56,718 nt of DNA from Glycomyces lechevalierae (GTDB lineage Bacteria > Actinomycetota > Actinomycetes > Mycobacteriales > Micromonosporaceae), in NCBI RefSeq assembly GCF_027622945.1, contig NZ_JAPZVQ010000004.1, positions 281,091 through 337,808 of the forward strand. Reading direction: 5' to 3'. A program made the translations under genes and the position numbers. Of this stretch, positions 17,229 through 24,180 are shown piece after piece (the first letter of the stretch is position 1; each line of letters starts with the position of its first letter). The notes under the pieces were generated by a model. That model was not told the DNA's origin. It worked only from the letters and a program-made list of their open reading frames with translations, and did not search any database.

Positions 17229-17903
17229 ATGTTCGATGCTGCGAATGCGCGGTTGATGCCGTCTGCTACAACAACATCCATGCGCACCCGAGTGCCCGCC
17301 GACTCCCTTGTAGGCCGGGTCATCCTCTCCACCCGGTTTCAGCCCGGCGCCGTAGTCGGCGTCGGCCTCGTCGCCAGCCTCCTCATCCCAGTCTGCGTCC
17401 TCCTCGGCGGGCCGATCATCCTGGTCTCCCTGCCGCTCATAGCGGTCACCGCGCTGGCCGACGCGTCGTACGCGCTGCTGGCGGCGCGCTCGACGAGCCT
17501 GTCCCGGCGGGTCCTGGTGTTCGAGCCGCTGGCCGCGCGCCTCTCCGAGGGGGCCTGGCTCATTGCGCTGTGGTTCCTCGGCGCGCCCGGCTGGAGCGTG
17601 ACGGTCACCGGCGCGCTGTGCTGGATGTACGTGCTCACCCGCAACCGGGCCCGGCAGGTGGGCCTGCGCGAGCTGGGCATGATCACGATGGGGGAGCGGT
17701 CGGTCCGCGAACTCGTGGTCGCCCTCGGCTTCGGCGCGGCGGGCGTGATCGCCGTCGCGGGCGGCGGGGCTCTTGGAGAAGGCGCAGTCGAGCAGTGGAT
17801 CGGCGGCGCGATCACGATCGCGGTCACGGCTTGGATGCTCTTGGCGGCCTTGGGGCTGCTGCAGCTGGTGATCGTGGTCTCGACGGCGCTTCGGAACGAC
17901 TGA
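17229..17903 (+). CDS. CDP-alcohol phosphatidyltransferase-like membrane protein, apparently degenerate
   Basis: A 224-residue protein with five to six membrane helices. The segment from about residue 73 (TALADASYALLAARSTS ... EPLAARLSEGAWLIALWFLGAPGW) followed by RARQVGLRELGMITMGERSVREL is laid out like actinobacterial CDP-alcohol phosphatidyltransferases (DG-x2-AR-x8-G-x3-D-x3-D, then RARAVG and GERPTR segments). Yet the aspartates that bind metal and CDP are mostly gone: only one Asp remains in the first half and EPLAARLSEG replaces the GxxxDxxxD half. The family call is inference from pattern; if right, this is a pseudoenzyme. A start at 17280 (MRTRVPADS) is also possible. Confidence 0.6.
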   Translation: MFDAANARLMPSATTTSMRTRVPADSLVGRVILSTRFQPGAVVGVGLVASLLIPVCVLLGGPIILVSLPLIAVTALADASYALLAARSTSLSRRVLVFEPLAARLSEGAWLIALWFLGAPGWSVTVTGALCWMYVLTRNRARQVGLRELGMITMGERSVRELVVALGFGAAGVIAVAGGGALGEGAVEQWIGGAITIAVTAWMLLAALGLLQLVIVVSTALRND

Positions 17904-18095
17904 TCCGCTGAACGACTGAGCTTCGGAGCGACCGGGCCGGGCCCCGCGAAACGAGTGAGCCCCGCGACGACGGACCCGGTTGTCGCACCCCGGTGTCACC
18001 CTTGTCATCGGGGGGCCTGCGGCGTCCGTTTTGAAGGGCAGAGCCGGGAATGTGGCGAATGGCGCGCCGGGAATGTTCCGTGGAGCAGTCGCGTT

Positions 18096-18485
18096 ATGGA
18101 CTCCATGCGCTACGACGACATCACCGACGACCAGATCGCCGCCTTCATCGACTCCGAATCGAGGCCGCGCCAGGTCCCCGAGGAGACTCGGCGACTGCGC
18201 GACGCTGAGGAGATGCTCGCCCTCAAGGACCCGCTCGGGGCCCTGCAGTTCCTCGCGCCGCTGCTGCGCGACCACCCGGACCACCCGGACGTCATGCTCA
18301 CGGCTGCGCGCGCCTACTTTAAGTCGGCGCAGCTCAACAAGGCCCTCGCGCTGTCCGAGAAGATGGTCGAGGCCAACCCGGCGGACTTCTACGCCCGCCG
18401 GCTCCTCGGCCGCACCCTGCAGCGGCTCGGCCGCGCCGACGAGGCGCGCGGCCACCTCCGCATGATCGACGAGATCACCGAGTAG
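18096..18485 (+). CDS. Tetratricopeptide-repeat protein
   Basis: A 129-residue soluble protein whose second half holds two to three TPR helices: PLGALQFLAPLLRDHPDHPDVMLTAARAYF and KALALSEKMVEANPADFYARRLLGRTL (described by these key parts), then RADEARGHLRMI. The N-terminus MDSMRYDDITDDQIAAFIDSE is acidic. TPRs mediate protein contacts; no partner is evident. The start is the ATG at 18096 or 18105; upstream sequence in the same frame is Cys/Arg-rich and unlike the family. Two hairpin terminators follow. Confidence 0.8.
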   Translation: MDSMRYDDITDDQIAAFIDSESRPRQVPEETRRLRDAEEMLALKDPLGALQFLAPLLRDHPDHPDVMLTAARAYFKSAQLNKALALSEKMVEANPADFYARRLLGRTLQRLGRADEARGHLRMIDEITE

Positions 18486-18493
18486 CCCGCCGG

Positions 18494-18528
18494 ACGCGGG
18501 CGACCCAGCGCAGGCGCCCGCGTTCTTT
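18494..18528 (+). terminator. Hairpin terminator 1 after TPR gene
   Basis: ACGCGGGCG (18494-18502) pairs with CGCCCGCGT (18515-18523), followed by TCTTT. Confidence 0.6.
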
Positions 18529-18560
18529 CGAACACCCGGTGTGCCTCAGGTGAGGACGAG

Positions 18561-18592
18561 GGGCCGTGAACCGATAGGTTCACGGCCCTTTT
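18561..18592 (+). terminator. Intrinsic terminator 2 after TPR gene
   Basis: GGGCCGTGAACC, loop GATA, GGTTCACGGCCC, then TTTT: a textbook intrinsic terminator that separates the TPR gene from the HEPN gene. Confidence 0.9.
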
Positions 18593-18703
18593 CTGTTGCC
18601 GGGCAATGACAGTGCTGTCGGATGGGCGACACTCCGTAGCGATTCGCTGATTTCGGGCGACGATGGGGGTTGGAAATGTCGGACCCCTGTGGTTCCATAT
18701 TTC

Positions 18704-18719
18704 TCGAACGCAAGTTCGA
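18704..18719. promoter_or_regulatory. LexA-type SOS box upstream of HEPN gene
   Basis: TCGAACGCAAGTTCGA has perfect TCGAAC/GTTCGA arms with a 4-bp centre, the actinobacterial LexA box. It lies next to a CATATT -10-like hexamer (18696-18701) and 24 bp before the ATG, where a bound repressor would block transcription. Confidence 0.8.
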
Positions 18720-18742
18720 ACCAGGTTTAGGAGGCCCACGTC

Positions 18743-19255
18743 ATGGCAGCTTCTCGACCCGCCGTCACCCGATCCGCCTCGCCCGTGGGAACCCGCGGCG
18801 CGAGCGGCCCCCGATTGGTGCAAGCGGGCACCGTGCAGAACTCCCGCCTGCGCATCCCCGCCGATCAGCTCCCCAACCGCTCCCCGCTCCAGCTCCTCGC
18901 CACCGCCCGGGTCGACCTCGACGACGCTGCGGAACGGACCCGTCCGGGCGAGCGCTACGCCGAGGCCCATCTGGCCGCCCTCCGTGTGGCCGTGGCCGTG
19001 CTCGCCGTGCGGGCGGGCGACGCCACGGGCAGGCGGCGGCCCGGCCGCCCCTCGAGCACCTGGGAACTCCTGCGCGGCGTGGCCCCGGAACTGGAGGAGT
19101 GGGCGTCGCACTTCGCCCGTACCGCCCGCAAACGGGTCCTCGCGCAGGCCGGCATCCCCGACATCGTCACGCCCGAAGAGGCCGACGCGATCGTCGCCGA
19201 CGCCCGCCGCTTCCTCGACGTGGTGGTGAGGTTGCTCGGCATGCCCGCGGCGTGA
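18743..19255 (+). CDS. SAV_6107-type HEPN domain protein
   Basis: A 170-residue protein with a disordered N-terminus (about 1-35) and an all-helical domain resembling the SAV_6107 HEPN family of actinobacteria. A HEPN R-x4-H motif is visible as R71-YAEA-H76, followed by a hydrophobic helix [21 protein letters not shown] proteins with this motif are often metal-independent RNases in toxin, defence or stress systems; activity here is not proven. The ATG at 18743 follows a strong TTTAGGAGG site. The LexA-type box upstream suggests induction by DNA damage. aspS follows after 215 bp with its own promoter, so the two need not be co-transcribed. Confidence 0.8.
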   Translation: MAASRPAVTRSASPVGTRGASGPRLVQAGTVQNSRLRIPADQLPNRSPLQLLATARVDLDDAAERTRPGERYAEAHLAALRVAVAVLAVRAGDATGRRRPGRPSSTWELLRGVAPELEEWASHFARTARKRVLAQAGIPDIVTPEEADAIVADARRFLDVVVRLLGMPAA

Positions 19256-19314
19256 GCCGGGTGACGCCCGCCGTGGCGGGCGGCACGGGCGGCTCGCTGC
19301 GGCATGGGCGGTTA

Positions 19315-19320
19315 TACGAT
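19315..19320 (+). promoter_or_regulatory. Likely -10 element of aspS
   Basis: TACGAT (within TTATACGAT) matches TANNNT. It gives a leader of about 145 nt before aspS, with a small ACCGG-N5-CCGGT hairpin but no T-box features. Confidence 0.5.
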
Positions 19321-19470
19321 TGCTGCTGGCACCGGGTTCTCGAGAGAATGTCCTCGGCCCCGGCCCGCGAGAAGCGGGTCGCGGCGCGGCGTTCCGGGCG
19401 AGTCCCGCGGCCCGCGAACCGGCTCCGCCGGTCAATCGACCAACCGTTTCCTTCGAGGAGTTTTGAACCC

Positions 19471-21258
19471 GTGTATCGGACACACCTCGCCGGCACGTTG
19501 AGTGCCGCTGACGTCGACCAGCAAGTCACCCTCGCCGGATGGGTGGCGCGTCGCCGCGATCACGGCGGGGTGGAGTTCGTGGATCTTCGCGACGCATCGG
19601 GCGTCGTCCAGGTCGTCTTCCGCGACTCGGAGGCCGCCGAGGCCGCCCAGAAGCTCCGCAACGAGTACTGCGTCTCCGTCACCGGCACCGTCGCGCGCCG
19701 CCCCGAAGGCAACGAGAACCCCGAGCTGCCCACCGGCCAGATCGAGATCAACGCGACCAGCCTCGAGGTGCTCTCCGAGGCCGCGCCGCTGCCGTTCCAG
19801 ATCGACGACCACGTGGACGTCTCCGAGGACATCCGCCTGCGCCACCGCTACCTCGACCTGCGCCGCACCGGCCCGAACAACGCGATCCGCCTGCGCTCCA
19901 AGGCCAACCACATCGCCCGCAACCTCCTCGTCGAGGACGGCTACGTCGAGATCGAGACCCCGACGCTGACCCGCTCGACCCCCGAGGGCGCCCGCGACTT
20001 CCTCGTGCCCGTGCGCCTCCAGCCCGGCACCTGGTACGCCCTCCCGCAGTCCCCGCAGCTGTTCAAGCAGCTCCTCATGGTCGGCGGCTTCGAGAAGTAC
20101 TTCCAGATCGCCCGCTGCTACCGCGACGAGGACTTCCGCGCCGACCGCCAGCCCGAGTTCACGCAGCTCGACATCGAGGCCTCCTTCGTCGACCAGGACG
20201 ACATCATCGACCTGGGCGAGCGCGTCGTCCAGGCCCTCTGGTCCGAGCTCGCCGACCACCAGATCCAGCTGCCGATCCCGCGCATGACCTGGCACGACGC
20301 CATGGACCGCTACGGCTCGGACAAGCCCGACCTGCGCTTCGGCCAGGAGCTCGTCGAGCTCACCGACTACCTGCGCGGCACCGAGTTCCGCGTCTTCGCC
20401 GGCGCGATCGACGCCGGCGGGTACGTCGGCGCGGTCGTCATGCCCGGCGGCGCCTCGCAGACCCGCAAGGAGCTCGACGGCTGGCAGGACTGGGCCAAGG
20501 CGCGCGGCGCCAAGGGCCTCGCGTACATCACCTTCAACGCCGAGACCGGCGAGCCGAAGGGCCCCGTCGCCAAGAACCTCTCCGAGGAGCACCTGGCCGG
20601 GCTCGCGGACGCCGTCGGCGCCAAGGCCGGCGACGCCGTGTTCTTCGCCGCTTCCACCGACCGCCGCGAGGCCCAGGAGCTGCTCGGTGCCGCTCGCCTC
20701 GAGGTCGGCAAGCGCGTGGGCCTCATCGACCCCGACGCCTGGGCGTTCTGCTGGGTCGTCGACGCGCCCATGTTCGAGCCCACCGAGAACGGCGGCTGGA
20801 CCGCGATCCACCACCCCTTCACCTCGCCGAACCCCGAGTGGATCGACAAGTTCGAGACCGACCCAGGCAACGCGCTCACCTACGCGTACGACATCGTCTG
20901 CAACGGCAACGAGCTCGGCGGCGGTTCGATCCGTATCCACGACGCGAAGGTCCAGAGCCGCGTCTTCGACGTGCTCGGCCTCTCCCACGAGGAGGCCAAG
21001 GAGCAGTTCGGGTTCCTCCTCGAGGGCCTGAAGTACGGCGCCCCGCCGCACGGCGGCATCGCCCTCGGCTGGGACCGCGTCTGCGGCATCCTCGCCAAGT
21101 CCGACTCGATCCGCGACGTCATCGCGTTCCCGAAGTCCGGCGGCGGCATGGACCCGCTGACCTCGGCTCCCACCCGCATCACGGCCGAGCAGCGCGCCGA
21201 GGCCGGCATCGACTTCACGCCGGAAGAGGAAGCGGGTACCGAGGCGCTTGCCGGTTAG
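19471..21258 (+). CDS. aspS: Aspartyl-tRNA synthetase
   Basis: A 595-residue bacterial-type AspRS (class II), charging tRNA with aspartate. The N-terminal anticodon-binding OB fold ([23 protein letters not shown]) is followed by the catalytic core with motif 2 ([19 protein letters not shown], about 213-231), the bacterial insertion domain, and motif 3 ([10 protein letters not shown], about 527-536). The GTG at 19471 follows GAGGAG and gives the usual [14 protein letters not shown] N-terminus. Actinobacterial AspRS often also charges tRNA-Asn when GatCAB is present; this cannot be settled here. Confidence 0.97.
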   Translation: MYRTHLAGTLSAADVDQQVTLAGWVARRRDHGGVEFVDLRDASGVVQVVFRDSEAAEAAQKLRNEYCVSVTGTVARRPEGNENPELPTGQIEINATSLEVLSEAAPLPFQIDDHVDVSEDIRLRHRYLDLRRTGPNNAIRLRSKANHIARNLLVEDGYVEIETPTLTRSTPEGARDFLVPVRLQPGTWYALPQSPQLFKQLLMVGGFEKYFQIARCYRDEDFRADRQPEFTQLDIEASFVDQDDIIDLGERVVQALWSELADHQIQLPIPRMTWHDAMDRYGSDKPDLRFGQELVELTDYLRGTEFRVFAGAIDAGGYVGAVVMPGGASQTRKELDGWQDWAKARGAKGLAYITFNAETGEPKGPVAKNLSEEHLAGLADAVGAKAGDAVFFAASTDRREAQELLGAARLEVGKRVGLIDPDAWAFCWVVDAPMFEPTENGGWTAIHHPFTSPNPEWIDKFETDPGNALTYAYDIVCNGNELGGGSIRIHDAKVQSRVFDVLGLSHEEAKEQFGFLLEGLKYGAPPHGGIALGWDRVCGILAKSDSIRDVIAFPKSGGGMDPLTSAPTRITAEQRAEAGIDFTPEEEAGTEALAG

Positions 21259-21260
21259 CC

Positions 21261-21274
21261 CTACGATGTCGTAG
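21261..21274 (+). repeat. Small palindrome CTACGATGTCGTAG after aspS
   Basis: Six-base arms around TG start two bases after the aspS stop, followed by GGCCCGGGCC-rich inverted repeats; possibly part of a terminator without a U-tract. Confidence 0.35.
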
Positions 21275-21311
21275 TGGCGGCCCGGGCCGGGGGGCCCGGG
21301 CGCCCGGCGGT

Positions 21312-21329
21312 GGGTGGGTGGGCGGGGGG
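21312..21329 (+). other. G-quadruplex motif between aspS and kinase gene
   Basis: GGGTGGGTGGGCGGGGGG has four G-runs with one-base loops, the most stable class of G4 motif, on the coding strand upstream of the kinase promoter region (a TATATG -10-like element lies at 21394-21399). Confidence 0.75.
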
Positions 21330-21440
21330 CCCGCACCCCAACACCGCGGGCAGGAGTCCGTGAAGGCGGCGGCCGCGGTCCGCTGACGGCTGATATATGT
21401 AACATCCGGCCGATGCAGGAGTAAGAGGAGCGGGTTCGAC

Positions 21441-22817
21441 GTGCAGAGCGGGACCTTGGTGGCGGGTCGCTATCGATTGGACGAGCGGATCGCCGCAGGA
21501 GGCATGGGCGAGGTCTGGAAAGGCACCGACACCCGACTCGGACGCGCCGTGGCCATCAAGATCCTCCACGCTGGACTGTCCAGTAACGACAAGTTCCGCA
21601 CCCGATTCCAGCTCGAGGCCCGCGCCGTCGCGGCCCTCCAGTCCCCGGGCATCGTCGCGCTCTACGACTACGGCGAAGAGACGAACGACGACGGCGAAGT
21701 CTCCTACCTCATCATGGAACTCGTGCGCGGCCGCTCGCTCGCCGAGATCCTGCGCGACCGCGGCCCGCTCCCGCCCGCCGAGGTGATGCAGATCGTCGCG
21801 GCCGCCGCCGACGCCCTCGAGACCGCCCACCGGCACGACATCATCCACCGCGACATCAAGCCCGCCAACCTCCTCGTCGACGAGGAGACCGGCGCGGCCA
21901 AGATCGTCGACTTCGGCATCTCCGCCGCACGCGGCGCCTCCGGCCTCACCGAGACCGGCACCGTCATGGGAACGCTCGCGTACGCCTCGCCCGAGCAGCT
22001 CAACGGCGCCGAGCTGACCGGTGCCAGCGACCTCTACTCGCTCGGCATCGTCGCCTACGAGATGCTCATGGGCCGCCCGCCGTTCGTCTCCGACACGCCC
22101 GTCGCGGTCATGAACGGCCACATGACCCAGGCCCCGCCGCCGCTCTCCCGCGACATCCCCGCCGGGGTCGCCCAGGTCGTGCTCCAGGCCCTCCAGAAGG
22201 ACCCGCGCGCCCGCTACACCTCGGCCGCCGAGATGGCCCGCTCGGCCCGCGAAGGCCGCGTCGTCACCGGCGGCATCCCCGTCGCGCCCACGACCCCGCC
22301 CGACGGCCAGCAGACCCAGTACTTCGGCTCCGACCAGACCGCGCTCATCGGCGCCGGCGTCGGCGGCGGCAACACCGCCGAACAGCCCACCGGCCAGATG
22401 GCGCAGACCGAGGAGAAGGCCGGCTCCGCGACGCCTTGGCTCATCACCGCGGCCGTCGTCGCCATCGTGGTCATCATCGGCGCGATCATGTGGTGGAACT
22501 ACATTAACAAGGCGGACGCCGAGATCCAGGATCCCGTCTCGCCGACGCCTTCGGTCTCGACCAGCAAAGAGGCGCCGTCCACGGCGGTGGAGTCCACCAC
22601 CGAAGATGACGACGACGACAACAGCAACTGGGAGCCGTCCACGGAGGAGGAGACCTCCGAGACGCCCAGCGAGACGCCTTCGGAGACCGCTTCTGAGACC
22701 CCCAGCGAGGACGTTTCCACTTCCGAGTCGGAGACTCCCAGCGAGATTCCGTCGGAAACACCTAGTGAGACTCCCACGCTGGAAGAAGGCGGCGGAGGCG
22801 GCGAGGGACAAGGGTAA
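21441..22817 (+). CDS. Membrane-bound Ser/Thr protein kinase (PknB-like)
   Basis: A 458-residue eukaryote-type kinase. The catalytic domain (about 8-265) has the glycine loop region, invariant Lys in AVAIKIL (about 38), HRDIKPANLL (about 136-145) and DFG (about 157-159), followed by ASPEQLNGAELT. Residues 265-330 are a linker, one membrane helix lies at about 331-351 (PWLITAAVVAIVVIIGAIMWW), and the outer tail is Ser/Thr/Glu-rich with SETPSETPSE repeats and a Gly-rich end. There are no PASTA domains, so it is not the cell-wall-sensing PknB itself. The GTG at 21441 follows AAGAGGAG. Substrates are unknown. Confidence 0.93.
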   Translation: MQSGTLVAGRYRLDERIAAGGMGEVWKGTDTRLGRAVAIKILHAGLSSNDKFRTRFQLEARAVAALQSPGIVALYDYGEETNDDGEVSYLIMELVRGRSLAEILRDRGPLPPAEVMQIVAAAADALETAHRHDIIHRDIKPANLLVDEETGAAKIVDFGISAARGASGLTETGTVMGTLAYASPEQLNGAELTGASDLYSLGIVAYEMLMGRPPFVSDTPVAVMNGHMTQAPPPLSRDIPAGVAQVVLQALQKDPRARYTSAAEMARSAREGRVVTGGIPVAPTTPPDGQQTQYFGSDQTALIGAGVGGGNTAEQPTGQMAQTEEKAGSATPWLITAAVVAIVVIIGAIMWWNYINKADAEIQDPVSPTPSVSTSKEAPSTAVESTTEDDDDDNSNWEPSTEEETSETPSETPSETASETPSEDVSTSESETPSEIPSETPSETPTLEEGGGGGEGQG

Positions 22818-22825
22818 AGCTGGAA

Positions 22826-22855
22826 CGGCCCGCGGCATCAGCCGCGGGCCGCTTT
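22826..22855. terminator. Bidirectional hairpin terminator
   Basis: CGGCCCGCGGC, loop ATCA, GCCGCGGGCCG, then CTTT, between the convergent kinase and sugar dehydrogenase genes. Confidence 0.8.
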
Positions 22856-22862
22856 CACGTTC

Positions 22863-23927
22863 CTAGCCGCCGATCGGCCGGTACCGCACGACCTTGTCCT
22901 GCCCGCCGCCGTTCGACGTGGCCACCCACAGCCAGCCGTCCGGGCCCAGTTCGACCGTGCGGATGCGGCCGAGCACGCCCTCCAGGACCGCGACCGGCTC
23001 GCCCGCTTCGCCTCCCGCGACCGGGACGGTCCAGAGGCGCTGGCCGCGCAGGGCCGCGACGTAGATCGTGTCGCCCACGACCTCCGAGCCCGAAGGGGAG
23101 GCCTCGGCGGTCGACCAGGTGACGAGCGGGTCGACGAACTCGGGTTCGCCGCCGGATCCCTCGACCTGCGGCCAGCCGTAGTTCGCGCCGGGCGCGGCGT
23201 AGTTCAGCTCGTCCCAGGTGTTCTGGCCGAGCTCGGAGAAGTAGAGGCCGCCGTCGGCGTCCCACGAGAGGCCCTGCACGTTGCGGTTGCCCCACGTGTA
23301 CACAAGGGACTCCGGGATCGGGTTGTCCTCGGGCACCGACCCGTCCGCGTTGGCGCGCAGGATCTTCCCGCCGAGGCTGTCGAGATCCTGGGCGTTCGCG
23401 GTGTCGTTCGCGTCCCCGGTCGTGATGTAGAGCTTGCCGTCCGGCCCGAAGGAGAGCCGCCCGCCGTTGTGGTTGAGCGCCGAGGGGATCCCGGTGACGA
23501 TCGGCTCGGGTTCGAAGCGGTCGAGCGTGAACCGCACGACCCGGTTGTCCTCCGCGGTCGAGACGTACGCGTAGACCCAGCCGTCGGTCGTGAACGTCGG
23601 CGAGATCGCCAGGCCGAGCAGCCCGCGCTCGTCGAGCTGGCTCGTGCCGCCGACGACGTCGAGGGTGCCGAGGACGACGGGGTCGGCGTCCGTGCCGATC
23701 CGCAGTACATCGCCGGAGTTGCGTTCGGCCACGATCCCGGAGCCGTCGGGGAGGAACCCGAGGCCCCACGGGATCGTGAGCCCGGTGGCGACCGTGTCGC
23801 CGGTGTTGAAGTCGAACGTCGGGTCCTGCCGGGGCTCGGGGGCCGCTTCGGCCGCGGCGGTCGCCGTGCCGACGACCAGGGCCAGGACCGCGAGCGCCGC
23901 GCCGATGGCGGGCAGTCTGCGTCGCAT
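22863..23927 (-). CDS. Secreted PQQ-dependent sugar dehydrogenase family protein
   Basis: A 354-residue exported protein: signal peptide (MRRRLPAIGAALAVLALVVG ... cut near AEA, about residue 25), then a six-bladed beta-propeller of the glucose/sorbosone dehydrogenase family. Visible features are IPWGLGFLPDG, ERGLLGLAISP, NHNGGRLSFGPDGKLYITTGD, TWGNRNVQGLSWD and VELGPDGWLWVATS, all conserved in the soluble aldose sugar dehydrogenases that use PQQ. Real substrate and PQQ use are not proven. I start at the ATG at 23927, after AAGGAGCAGCC, since the longer frame lacks a signal peptide at its start. It is divergent from the GH43 gene. Confidence 0.88.
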   Translation of the reverse strand: MRRRLPAIGAALAVLALVVGTATAAAEAAPEPRQDPTFDFNTGDTVATGLTIPWGLGFLPDGSGIVAERNSGDVLRIGTDADPVVLGTLDVVGGTSQLDERGLLGLAISPTFTTDGWVYAYVSTAEDNRVVRFTLDRFEPEPIVTGIPSALNHNGGRLSFGPDGKLYITTGDANDTANAQDLDSLGGKILRANADGSVPEDNPIPESLVYTWGNRNVQGLSWDADGGLYFSELGQNTWDELNYAAPGANYGWPQVEGSGGEPEFVDPLVTWSTAEASPSGSEVVGDTIYVAALRGQRLWTVPVAGGEAGEPVAVLEGVLGRIRTVELGPDGWLWVATSNGGGQDKVVRYRPIGG

Positions 23928-23976
23928 GGCTGCTCCTTGTCTCTCTTGGTGCCGGGTAAGAAAGCGAAGAAAAGCT

Positions 23977-23992
23977 GATATAGAGGTATATC
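23977..23992. promoter_or_regulatory. GATATA-N4-TATATC inverted repeat
   Basis: GATATAGAGGTATATC is a perfect 6-4-6 repeat in the 253-bp AT-richer gap between the divergent dehydrogenase and GH43 genes, 50 bp before the dehydrogenase ATG; a likely operator or overlapping promoter. Confidence 0.45.
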
Positions 23993-24180
23993 GATCTAAT
24001 TGCCATCGTAAGCGCGCTTGGGGCGGGATGTCCAGGCGGCCGCATTCGACGAAATCGATCGAGAATCGTGACTTTCGCATGTTCACTTATGTCGATGGTT
24101 GGAATAAGCTGGCCGCAGCCCTGTTGGTTACCGATCACTCAGGTCCCCACCTGGTCGATCGTTCGAAGATTGGTTGGACA

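Noticed and set aside
19321..19470. T-box riboswitch in the aspS leader
   Set aside because: No T-box sequence, specifier loop layout or antiterminator was seen.
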